Origin: Tianweitania sp. UT-5YL-CI-8
GTDB taxonomy: Bacteria; Pseudomonadota; Alphaproteobacteria; Rhizobiales; Rhizobiaceae
Assembly: GCF_030010215.1 (NCBI RefSeq)
Contig: NZ_JASCRR010000002.1
Span: forward strand, 1-64,000
DNA length: 64,000 nt
Reading direction: 5' to 3'
Below the pieces are notes generated by a model, which saw nothing but the letters and a program-made list of their open reading frames with translations, had not been told where the DNA came from and made no database searches. Both the position numbers and the translations under genes were made by a program. How positions within the stretch are numbered: the stretch's first letter is position 1; each line of letters begins with the position of its first letter. Shown piece by piece: positions 17,283-24,712 of this stretch.

Positions 17283-17578
17283 CGCACGGAATCGCAGTTC
17301 GAATTTTTGTTGAGAGATCGAAACGTTGCGGACTCCACGACCCCGCAAGCCGGACAGCAGGGGGTAGGACCCATTGGCGACAGGTGCTTCTCTTCAACGG
17401 TGAGTTGAACGCCTTGGGGGAGTTGGGACAGTTGGGGCGGCTGTTTCACATAAGCGTTAGACGCGCCACGCGCACGCCCGTGTATAGAGTGTATACGGAT
17501 CAACCGACCCAACTGACCCACATTCATAGAAATCAACGGGTTAGCTTTCTTCAGGGGATGTGTGTTCACGTGCGTCAC
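17279..17578 (-). CDS. Small protein with a C-terminal Cys pair, between primase and TerS
   Basis: 99 residues. It exactly fills the gap between primase and terS: the GTG at 17578 overlaps the primase stop and the TGA at 17279-17281 overlaps the terS ATG. This double 4-bp overlap is good evidence that it is translated. The sequence has Q-L-G-R-L-I-R-I-H and P-P-Q-L-S-Q-L-P-Q, then C-C-P-A-C-G near residue 77, half of a zinc-ribbon. Its function is unknown. Similar short Q-L-S-Q-L proteins accompany phage primases. Confidence 0.65.
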   Translation of the reverse strand: MTHVNTHPLKKANPLISMNVGQLGRLIRIHSIHGRARGASNAYVKQPPQLSQLPQGVQLTVEEKHLSPMGPTPCCPACGVVESATFRSLNKNSNCDSVR

Positions 17579-20235
17579 TCCCCCTCTTCAAACATATCGT
17601 CATGCGTGCGCACCGTGATGCCTGCAAATCCCCTGCCCCTAATGCCTTGCTTGTTCTTGATGAGCGAGTATCCGCGGCGCTGCATCATCTCCGGAAACGT
17701 CTTGTTTCTGGACCCGCAGGGCTCACCAACTTCGCGGGCATAGGACATCCACGACTCCCAAAGCCTATCTGTCGTGTCGGCATGCTGACGTCCAACCTCA
17801 CATTCTGCATCAATCCAAAGCTGAAAGGTGTCTTGCTCTTCGAAGTAGGAAGCCGTTGCATCAAGCACAGCATGCGGCCTCACTAACCCATTGGCCTGCC
17901 AATCGAGGCAGCCGAGGATTGCCCATGACAGCATCCCGCTCCACTCGGCTCGAAGCTTAGCGCCTAGCTGCAGATCCTTGACCGGGGGGATGCGCGTGAA
18001 TGGCAGCACGTTGAACCGGCGCTTAATCGCCTCGTCAACGTTGGCTATGGCCGGACGATTGTTGCCGAAGATTGTTAGCTTGAACTCTGGCACGAACTCA
18101 AAATCGTCCTGTCGCATGAATCGCGCGGTCACCTTGTCGCCACCTGTTAGGGTCTTGATGCGGTTTTCGGCCCAGGCCTTGCCTTCTTCGGTTTCTGACG
18201 CTCGGGCCATGCGAGCACCGCGAAGCCTCGCAAACTGAGTGGTATGCCCTTCGTATTTGGCGGCGGTCAGCGTCGACATGTCGACGTTCAACGAATAGTC
18301 GCCCATGACGTCCGCAAAGCCGTTGATTGCCGTCCCCTTCCCCGACCCGCCAGGCCCATGCACAAAGAGCAAAGCCTGTTCCCGCGTGTCACCAGTCAAA
18401 GAATAGCCAAGCCACTGCTGCAGGAATCGGACGGCGCCCGCGTCTTCGCCCGTGGCGAAGTCCAGAAAGGCTATCCATGTCGGGCAGTGCTGCGACGGGT
18501 TGAACTCTGAAAGCGGAATCGGCGTTACCGCGGTTTGCTTTGTGATGAAATCCGATTGTCGTGCGTCGTGCAGGTCTCCCGTTCGCAGGTCGACAGTGCC
18601 ACCAGGCGTCCCCAGCAACCAAGGATCGGCATCCCATATGGCTGAATTGGTGGCCAAGGGTGCAACACGCCGCGCGCCGCGCTCTATCGCCTCCCATGTC
18701 GAAACCCGCTTAAGAGGTTTGACGGTTGCGCTCTTCGGATCGGTGCGGGCCACCTTCACAGAGAGTTGCCGAGCGTATTCATGGGCAAGCTGGGTGTTGT
18801 TTCGCTCCCATCTCCTGCCGCTCCACACAAACCATTTGCCTAGATCATGATCAAAGCGGAGGGCTTTGCGATATTTCGTGGCGAATGCGCTGACCAGGCC
18901 ATTTTCTGAAAGATCAAAGCCATTTAAGTCAGAAATCTCAGCGCCATCCCCCCCCTCTCCTTCTTCAACATCCTGAAATGTTGATAGAATAGAGGCGTCG
19001 ACCTTTTTTGCCTGGTTGGAATAGGCATGTTCAAGCAGGCTATCGATACCCGCCAACTGATCTCGCCAATATGCGTTTTGAGCATCGGCTGAAACCGCCC
19101 GCATCGCTTTATCGAGACGTGCCCGCGCTTCTAACATAGACAAATCGCGGCTAGCGTATCGGCCGGCCATCTGCTTAATCCGGTCATGATAGTGGCCGTC
19201 CCCGGCCGATATCCTTGCCAAGACAGCGGCATCGGATTGCTCGTCTGTCACCAGTTCTCCGAGCAGGTCGTCGAGTCCCTGCGGCGTGATCTGTTTCTTG
19301 CGCTTATCCAGCGCGATCGATTCCAGTTGCGGAAGTTGATCTAGGAAATCCCCCTCGACAAAATGCGCCTCGACCGGCGTTCCACCGTGGATGTTGCCGC
19401 CGTAGTAGCTTTGGGACAGCGTGAAGAGCACCTGATCAACCCGGCCTTCAAAGATGCCGTTTACACGTCGGCAAAGGGTCTTTCGCTCGCTTGGCGGAAT
19501 CTCGGCGCTTAAGGGAATGAACACGCGCCAGCGCTCACCCTTGCCCGGCTGCAAGTGTGACGGTGATGTATAGAGCATCGCGGCAACGCCGTGTTGCCGC
19601 AACCGATCAAGCCCGTCAGCAACCGAAAGCCCGCCCCCGTCGTGATCAATCTCTATGCCGGTGATGCCCAAAACGTTTGCGTCGTGTCGAAGTGAGTTCT
19701 TTTCGGTACGCTGATCACCAAAACGGGCGAGCTTATACCAGGGCAACCGGCCCTTATCAGCGGCACGATTCATCCTGATCTCGGCCGCAAGCTCCCGCAA
19801 CGTCAACATCCGCTCGCTTTTGCCATCGGCGGCTTGCGTCGGGAACATCGTGACAGCGATTTTGGTATCCAGCGGTCCAGAGCGTTCCTCTGGGGGGTCA
19901 ACGCGGTCTGCCTCTCCTAGGAGGTCTTCAAAATTCGTTGCTTTAGCAGCGGTAGTTTGGTAGTTTTGCCCCTGAAAGTTAGCCGCTTTCTTATCTAGTT
20001 CAGCGCCGTTCCGGGGACCAGCCGGGGCGGCGTTTCCATTTTCCGATATAGGTGGCGCTAACAGGTTCCGCAGAATGACCGCTAGCGGCGATGTGTCATC
20101 GCTTTGCGGCGGGACATTTCCGTCGGAAAGCGTAGGAATCCGACGGCACTTTTGAAGTGTCCCACTCTGTGTAAGATGTTGGTTTTGTGAGGTTTCTGTA
20201 CCTCGCGTCTGGGCACCACCACTTTCCCTTCCCAC
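17575..20235 (-). CDS. Phage/satellite primase-helicase (D5-like, SF3)
   Basis: 886 residues as the frame stands. Residues about 150-330 resemble a primase/polymerase-type domain (G-I-E-I-D-H-D-G-G-G, Y-T-S-P-S-H). The C-terminal half is a D5/P4-type helicase with Walker A G-P-G-G-S-G-K-G-T, R-G-A-R-M-A-R-A-S-E-T-E and I-F-G-N-N-R-P as SF3 landmarks. It would start element replication. The only canonical in-frame starts in the integrated state are a GTG at 20235 outside attR and an ATG at 19848 without a ribosome site. In the predicted circle the frame continues through the core to ATG at 8095-8093, with AGGA seven bases before it. Confidence 0.92.
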   Translation of the reverse strand: MGRESGGAQTRGTETSQNQHLTQSGTLQKCRRIPTLSDGNVPPQSDDTSPLAVILRNLLAPPISENGNAAPAGPRNGAELDKKAANFQGQNYQTTAAKATNFEDLLGEADRVDPPEERSGPLDTKIAVTMFPTQAADGKSERMLTLRELAAEIRMNRAADKGRLPWYKLARFGDQRTEKNSLRHDANVLGITGIEIDHDGGGLSVADGLDRLRQHGVAAMLYTSPSHLQPGKGERWRVFIPLSAEIPPSERKTLCRRVNGIFEGRVDQVLFTLSQSYYGGNIHGGTPVEAHFVEGDFLDQLPQLESIALDKRKKQITPQGLDDLLGELVTDEQSDAAVLARISAGDGHYHDRIKQMAGRYASRDLSMLEARARLDKAMRAVSADAQNAYWRDQLAGIDSLLEHAYSNQAKKVDASILSTFQDVEEGEGGDGAEISDLNGFDLSENGLVSAFATKYRKALRFDHDLGKWFVWSGRRWERNNTQLAHEYARQLSVKVARTDPKSATVKPLKRVSTWEAIERGARRVAPLATNSAIWDADPWLLGTPGGTVDLRTGDLHDARQSDFITKQTAVTPIPLSEFNPSQHCPTWIAFLDFATGEDAGAVRFLQQWLGYSLTGDTREQALLFVHGPGGSGKGTAINGFADVMGDYSLNVDMSTLTAAKYEGHTTQFARLRGARMARASETEEGKAWAENRIKTLTGGDKVTARFMRQDDFEFVPEFKLTIFGNNRPAIANVDEAIKRRFNVLPFTRIPPVKDLQLGAKLRAEWSGMLSWAILGCLDWQANGLVRPHAVLDATASYFEEQDTFQLWIDAECEVGRQHADTTDRLWESWMSYAREVGEPCGSRNKTFPEMMQRRGYSLIKNKQGIRGRGFAGITVRTHDDMFEEGE
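20155..20166. repeat. Candidate integrase arm-type site, right arm
   Basis: AAGTGTCCCACT, a perfect inverted copy of 8165-8176, lies 37 bp inside attR. Its GTCCCACT core also occurs at 8137-8144. This is consistent with symmetric arm sites on both sides of the core in attP. Confidence 0.5.
20204..20219 (+). repeat. attR core (16 bp)
   Basis: Exact copy of 8076-8091. It carries the displaced 3' end of the original tRNA-Phe gene and marks the right boundary of the satellite-like element. Confidence 0.92.
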
Positions 20236-20266
20236 CGCTTCTCACGATGTCTCACTAGACATAAAA

Positions 20267-20279
20267 TTCAATGAGTTAG
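20267..20279 (+). repeat. Copy of a left-arm 13-mer outside attR
   Basis: TTCAATGAGTTAG occurs here, 47 bp to the right of the attR core, and also at 8113-8125 inside the left end of the element. A copy outside attR suggests that the right flank is the left end of another element that once used the same site. Confidence 0.5.
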
Positions 20280-20379
20280 CTCGTTTCAGCTGCTCACGGG
20301 GATCCACCGCAAACCATTGCAACGCATAAGTTTGTGGATAACGATACTCGGATTACCCACTTTCCCCCAGGGGGTCCGT

Positions 20380-20560
20380 TACCCACGTCACTACCAGACT
20401 CGCTTGCAAAAACGCAAAGCCTAAAGACAAGCCCTACTGCTTGGCTGACGGCGACGGGCTTTTTCTACTCGTCCAGAAAAGCAGATCCAAGCTCTGGCAA
20501 TTGCGGTATCGCTATCTTGAGTAGGAAAACATCCTCTCATTCGGTAAGTACCCGTCAAGT
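20380..20560 (+). pseudogene. Remnant of a P4-type (DUF4102) integrase N-terminus
   Basis: In one plus-strand frame I read T-R-L-A-C-K-N-A-K-P-K-D-K-P-Y, then L-A-D-G-D-G-L-F-L-L-V-Q, then S-K-L-W-Q-L-R-Y-R-Y-L-E, a stop, and [10 protein letters not shown]. This is the conserved N-terminal domain of P4-family integrases, with a stop codon in place of a Gly or Lys. It breaks off at the IS remnant at about 20570. It lies just inside the right flank of attR and reads away from it, as the integrase of a former tandem element would. Confidence 0.8.
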
Positions 20561-20564
20561 TGCC

Positions 20565-20740
20565 CCAGGCCAAGCGCGGCTTCGTGCTGCTGCCACGACG
20601 CTGGGTCGCCGAGCTATCCTTCGCATGGGCAACCACTTCCGCAGGCTCTTCAAGGACTATGAGAGATCCGCAGAAAACCGCGCAGGCCTCCATCTCGTGG
20701 CTTTCGCAACTCTCATGACCAAACAGGCCGCCATCCTTGT
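20565..20740 (+). pseudogene. IS5-family transposase C-terminal remnant
   Basis: One frame gives [20 protein letters not shown], which is the IS5/IS427-type V-L-P-R-R-W-V-V-E-R-T-F-A-W motif. After a frameshift at about 20625 the next frame gives [17 protein letters not shown] and L-H-L-V-A-F-A, the usual end of these transposases. No upstream part or terminal repeats were found. It truncates the integrase remnant. Confidence 0.7.
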
Positions 20741-21152
20741 CGCCAATCCATAATAGCCTCTATGAGGCCAGGAGGAGTGCTCTGAGGAGAAAAGAGCAAC
20801 TGCTTCAGCGGTTGATCGCTACGGATCGAGGTTTTACGCGGTCCTCGCCACCGGGATCGGAAAGTCCGAGCCAGACGCGTGAACTGAACTATGCTCGCAA
20901 AGCCTTTGAAGATGTGCGCCCCCACGGCTGGCGGGATGCGGAAGCCGCGGAGCGTGTTGCTACCGGCGTGAGCGAAAACTCTGATGGTTTGAACGGGAAG
21001 CCACTTATGGGAGGCCTGCAGTTTGCGTTCCCCAAGCTGAGAAAGTGATAGAAAGGCCGAACGACCCGCCCGATTAGCGGTCGGCAAATGCCGACTGTGA
21101 TGTTTTGGCGTTGTCCCATAGAATTGTATACCGGAATTCCCTGGAGACGCTC
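20741..21152. other. Region without a recognisable gene
   Basis: About 410 bp between the IS remnant and the first RTX gene. Open frames exist on both strands (about 100-125 codons) but none looks like a protein family I know, and they overlap each other. It probably includes the promoter of the RTX gene. The RTX start at 21153 is preceded by CTGGAGA. Confidence 0.5.
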
Positions 21153-22769
21153 ATGCCCGCACAATATCTTTTAGGCACCGACTATGTCGGTTCCGGCGAT
21201 CTTTATACGATCTCCAATCCCAACTCAGGATATGAGCTTGCGGGATGGACGATGCTTCATTCGACAAACGGTCGTGTTTTCCTCGCGACGAATGTCGGAC
21301 CGACTGTGGATCTTTGGGGCCGCACAATCGCAAGTTCCGCCGGGACCAGCACCGTCCACTACACGACGGCCGCCACCAACGGCTATATCAATGTCGATGG
21401 CACAATAAGGAACAGCAACGACACCGGCTCCGCAATTCGCATTTGGGGCAGCGGCGCATTGATCAAAGTCGGTGAGGGTGGAAGCGTCATTTCGAACGGA
21501 GACAGCGGTTACGCGATCACCCTGTCCGTTTATAGCCCGTCGACATACGCTAGTATCGTCAACGATGGTTACATTCTCGGCAACACGGCCATTCTGCGTA
21601 ACAGCTCTGAGAACGTCGTAATCACGAATAACGGTTCCATAGATATCATTTCCGGCTACGCTTACGTGGACGATTACGGCGGCTGGGACATCATTACAAA
21701 TAACGGCCTTATAAGGGGCCGCATCCTCTTCGGGGGCGGTAACGACTCCTATGATGGCCGACTTGGCAGTCAGTTAGGCGGCGTCTATGGCGGCTACGGC
21801 AATGACCAGATGATGGGGGGTGGCCAATCCGATTACTTCTTTGGGGATGAGGACGACGACTTGCTGCTTGGGTTCGGTGGAGACGACGCTTTGAATGGCG
21901 GCGCCGGGAACGACGACCTCAGAGGAGGAACTGGTGTAGACCGAATGCAGGGCGGGGTTGGTGACGATACCTATGATGTGGACAACGCCGGCGACAACGT
22001 GGTCGAGATCAATGGTGAGGGCAATGACACCATCAATGCGAGTGTCAGCTACTCGCTTGCAGGTCGCTCTGTTGAAACGCTCGATCTATCCGGCGGCAAC
22101 ATCAACGGTACTGGCAATGAACTCGCCAACCTGATCGACGGCACGTCAGGCAACAATGTGTTGGACGGCAAGGCCGGCGCGGATACCCTTGTCGGTCATG
22201 CGGGTAACGACACTTATTACGTCGACAATACCAGTGATAATGTCCGGGAAGCGAGCGGTGAAGGCACTGACAAGGTGATTTCGACTGTCAGCTACACGCT
22301 CTCTGGCCGTTATGTCGAAACGCTTGATCTGGTCGGAACCGCCAACATCAATGCCACTGGCAACAAGTACGCCAACGTGCTGGACGGCAACAACGGCTCG
22401 AACATCCTCAACGGCATGGCCGGCAAGGATACGATGAGCGGTCAAGGCGGTGCCGACCGCTTCGTGTTCGATCAGGCGCTTGGGGCGTCGAATGTCGATA
22501 CCATCACGGATTTCAACGCACCGGACGACAGCATCCGCATCGACAACGCCATCTTTGTCGGGCTTTCGACGGGCAGTCTGTCCGCCGCAGCGTTCCGCGC
22601 AAACACGACGGGCAACGCCGCGGACGCTTCGGACCGGATCATCTACGAGACCGATACCGGCGAGCTTTATTTTGACCGCGACGGCAGCGGCGGCACCTAT
22701 CAGCCGATCCTGTTTGCTATCCTGTCGAACGAGGAAACCATAAGCTACAAGGATTTCTTAGTGATCTGA
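21153..22769 (+). CDS. RTX calcium-binding protein, type I secretion substrate
   Basis: 538 residues from the ATG at 21153. The N-terminal 200 residues are Gly/Asn-rich beta-type repeats (N-N-G-S-I-D-I-I, N-D-G-Y-I-L-G-N). RTX nonapeptides follow: G-G-A-G-N-D-D-L-R, G-G-T-G-V-D-R-M-Q, G-G-V-G-D-D-T-Y-D, which bind Ca2+ after export. Two 81-residue modules starting G-D-D-T-Y-D-V-D-N / G-N-D-T-Y-Y-V-D-N lead to a serralysin-type C-terminal part (A-D-R-F-V-F-D, D-T-I-T-D-F) and the end I-S-Y-K-D-F-L-V-I, the uncleaved export signal. No protease or other enzyme motif is seen. The adjacent PrtD/PrtE-type genes are the likely exporter. Confidence 0.9.
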   Translation: MPAQYLLGTDYVGSGDLYTISNPNSGYELAGWTMLHSTNGRVFLATNVGPTVDLWGRTIASSAGTSTVHYTTAATNGYINVDGTIRNSNDTGSAIRIWGSGALIKVGEGGSVISNGDSGYAITLSVYSPSTYASIVNDGYILGNTAILRNSSENVVITNNGSIDIISGYAYVDDYGGWDIITNNGLIRGRILFGGGNDSYDGRLGSQLGGVYGGYGNDQMMGGGQSDYFFGDEDDDLLLGFGGDDALNGGAGNDDLRGGTGVDRMQGGVGDDTYDVDNAGDNVVEINGEGNDTINASVSYSLAGRSVETLDLSGGNINGTGNELANLIDGTSGNNVLDGKAGADTLVGHAGNDTYYVDNTSDNVREASGEGTDKVISTVSYTLSGRYVETLDLVGTANINATGNKYANVLDGNNGSNILNGMAGKDTMSGQGGADRFVFDQALGASNVDTITDFNAPDDSIRIDNAIFVGLSTGSLSAAAFRANTTGNAADASDRIIYETDTGELYFDRDGSGGTYQPILFAILSNEETISYKDFLVI

Positions 22770-22966
22770 GGCGCGGTCGAAGCCGGCCGTTGATCACAGG
22801 GTGGCGCGCGAGAGTTTCGGCAAGCAAGCTCTGTTTTGCTATCTAGCCGCGGAAAAGCATAATCGCTGCATGAACATTGAGGCGGGACGATCAAAGCCGC
22901 CATTATCTGGGCGCGGTGGCTGCCAGAAGATTCGCCGGGCAATGCTGTCATGCGGACAAAAGTAAA

Positions 22967-23458
22967 GTGACCGCGTTCACTGCCACTGACGAGTACGGAT
23001 CCTTTATGCCAAATCCCACCTATGAGGCCAAATACGGCCGTGGCCCGCATGTGTCCGTTGACGCCTTCGTGGAATGGCGCGGACAAATACTGCTGATCCG
23101 TCGGCAAGATGGAACATGGGCACTGCCGGGCGGCTTCGTTGATCCGGGAGAACAGCTCCTCGATGCTGCCATTCGTGAACTGACTGAAGAAACCACCATC
23201 AACATGTCGCCGGCCGATCTTCGAATAGCGTACCGTGACCCGACTGTAGTCTTCTCGGATCCGACGCGAGATCCTCGCAGCCACATCATCACGCATGTGC
23301 ATCGGTTCGAACTGCCGGCCAAGATCGAGGTTGAGGTGCGCGCCGCGGACGACGCCAAAGAGGCGGCATGGTTCACTGATGTTGGTCCGCTGGAGTTCTA
23401 CGCCGATCACCGGCAGATCGTGTCGGCGATGGAGTCCGGCGCATCAGCGGCTTCATGA
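22967..23458 (+). CDS. Nudix hydrolase
   Basis: About 163 residues from a GTG at 22967, or 150 from the ATG at 23006; the longer open frame upstream has no family similarity. The Nudix box reads G-F-V-D-P-G-E, then A-A-I-R-E-L-T-E-E-T-T-I, with the metal-binding R-E-x-x-E-E. The preceding K-Y-G-R-G-P-H-V-S-V-D-A-F-V and W-A-L-P-G-G-F resemble the Nudix half of NadM-type NMN adenylyltransferase/Nudix proteins and ADP-ribose pyrophosphatases. The adenylyltransferase half is absent. It probably hydrolyses a nucleoside diphosphate derivative. It is isolated between mobile debris and pseudogenes. Confidence 0.85.
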   Translation: MTAFTATDEYGSFMPNPTYEAKYGRGPHVSVDAFVEWRGQILLIRRQDGTWALPGGFVDPGEQLLDAAIRELTEETTINMSPADLRIAYRDPTVVFSDPTRDPRSHIITHVHRFELPAKIEVEVRAADDAKEAAWFTDVGPLEFYADHRQIVSAMESGASAAS

Positions 23459-23589
23459 AAATCGTCTCGGCCCGAGGCCTTCCTCCGATCATGCCTGGCC
23501 CTGCCGTCGCCGAGCGCGTACAATTGCCGATCTGCGGTTGATGGAGGAGCGCGTTGCCGCGAGCCGCAAGCTAAGAGTGACGCACTGAT

Positions 23590-23765
23590 GGCTGATCAAA
23601 ACGCCGAAACTGATCGTCGTTCAGGCGTTTGACCGTGACGACGAGGCGAACTTTCCCACCGCCTTTGGGCCGAGAACCAGACTGAGGAGCGTGCGGTACG
23701 CACAGCCGAACTGTTGGCAATACAGTACACTGGCGTCATCGGTGTGCCAATATGCTCTTTCAAGC
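23590..23765 (+). pseudogene. Decayed rhizobial conserved hypothetical gene
   Basis: Plus-strand frames read P-K-L-I-V-V-Q-A-F-D-R-D-D-E-A-N, then, after a shift near 23670, N-Q-T-E-E-R-A-V-R-T-A-E-L-L-A-I-Q-Y-T-G-V-I. Together these resemble a small rhizobial protein of unknown function with V-V-Q-A-F-D-R-D-x-E-G-N and a later A-x-x-H-A-G-V-I-A-W region. The start is out of frame and the C-terminus is lost. Confidence 0.5.
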
Positions 23766-23811
23766 CGGGTATATATGCCTGATATGCAATGAGGAATTTT
23801 TACGACTGCGA

Positions 23812-24018
23812 TTAGAATGGATCGTCTGAAGGGTCCGGATCCTGCTCGTAAGCTTTTTGCTGACTGAGCACGACAGCGGACAAGGCTCGGAATATTTCTT
23901 CGGGGAGCCAACCGGCCTGCATCGCTTTATCGACCAATTCCCCTAAACCAATGTCGATTGCCTCTTGGCACTCATTGGCTCTGTCTGGGTAGTCGCCGGC
24001 AGTCTGTGGTGTTTTCAT
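23812..24018 (-). CDS. Small conserved-looking hypothetical protein
   Basis: 68 residues, acidic and helical: E-C-Q-E-A-I-D-I-G-L-G-E-L-V-D-K-A, then G-W-L-P-E-E-I-F-R-A-L-S-A-V-V-L-S-Q-Q-K-A, with an acidic tail D-P-D-P-S-D-D-P-F. The composition and the W-x-x-E-E-I-x-x-A-L pattern look like real protein, and similar short proteins are common in rhizobia. No function is known. The ribosome site is poor, so the exact start is uncertain. Confidence 0.6.
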   Translation of the reverse strand: MKTPQTAGDYPDRANECQEAIDIGLGELVDKAMQAGWLPEEIFRALSAVVLSQQKAYEQDPDPSDDPF

Positions 24019-24712
24019 CCTGCTATAATGAACAGTGAGGCCAAAAGGTCCATTCGGTTCTGCGTCAAGCCAACCCGTCCCGTGCGAGGGGAAGCCCTAT
24101 CTGAAGCATCTTGCGTCGATCTCAGCCTGTTCACATATATTCCCGCGCGCCGCCACGGCGCACTACAAGCGCAACGGAATTCTCGTTGACTCCTCGACCG
24201 TCATGCCCTGGATGCATCTCGGAGGGGTATCTGAATATGTTTATCGGATTGCTCCGACCTCTGAAGAAATAACGATATTGCTCGTGCCACACGATTCTCT
24301 TTGAAACATGAAGCTCGAATTCAGACCCTTTGTTAAGACGATGACATACCCAAGAAACAAATATACCGCATAACCCGACCAGTTTGAAGGCTCGGGCTTT
24401 GCCGATATGCTTGCAGTCGACAAACCTGTGGCTATACACGGAACAGCAATGGTGGTCATCCGCTTTCGACTGATAGGGCGGTCGCCTCGGAGCATTGAAG
24501 AGATTTAGATCGGCGCGGGCTTGTGCCGCCGATGCCTTTTGCATGCGGGAAGAGACATCCGAGCCGAATTGCTTCTTGGTATCGCGGCCTGTACACATGA
24601 GATAACTTATCCGGCCCAGATTTTCTAAGTGTTCACACTACAGAAAATACGGTCATCTAGGCCACAGGTCGTGCGTGGCGGCATTTTTAGACTCTAAGCG
24701 GAGGGGCTTTCA
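24019..24712. other. Region of about 690 bp without a confident gene
   Basis: Open frames exist on both strands (for example minus 24241-24495), but none has a recognisable family. A plus-strand stretch at about 24155-24240 (H-Y-K-R-N-G-I-L-V-D-S-S-T-V-M-P-W-M) weakly recalls an IS66-type transposase segment. The right end must hold the promoter of the secretion genes; GGAGGGG lies just before the TTG at 24713. Confidence 0.4.

Larger units (their letters stand above)
8076..20219. mobile_element. Capsid-forming phage-satellite-like element (cf-PICI-like) in tRNA-Phe
   Basis: It is bounded by a 16-bp direct repeat of the tRNA-Phe 3' end at 8076-8091 and 20204-20219. Leftward genes encode integrase, Xis/AlpA-like protein, DUF2190, gpW-like connector, protease-capsid fusion, portal, a MerR-like regulator, TerL, TerS, a zinc-ribbon protein and primase-helicase. 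Three tiny rightward genes lie in the middle. I see no tail, baseplate, holin, endolysin or CI-type repressor. That set and the size of about 12.1 kb match capsid-forming phage-inducible islands rather than a whole prophage. A tail-deleted lambda-like prophage is the alternative. The portal is frameshifted, so activity is uncertain. Confidence 0.85.

Noticed and set aside
8175-20235. Calling the element an ordinary complete prophage
   Set aside because: No tail, baseplate, lysis or CI-type repressor gene fits in the 12.1 kb between the att repeats.
20334-20753. Open frame of 139 codons right of attR
   Set aside because: It overlaps the integrase remnant in another frame; only its last part coincides with the IS5-type transposase tail, so it is an accidental fusion of debris.
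21720-22450. Gly/Asp repeats considered as CRISPR or DNA-level repeats
   Set aside because: The repetition is at the protein level (RTX nonapeptides); units are not identical in DNA and have no spacer structure. No CRISPR array was seen anywhere.
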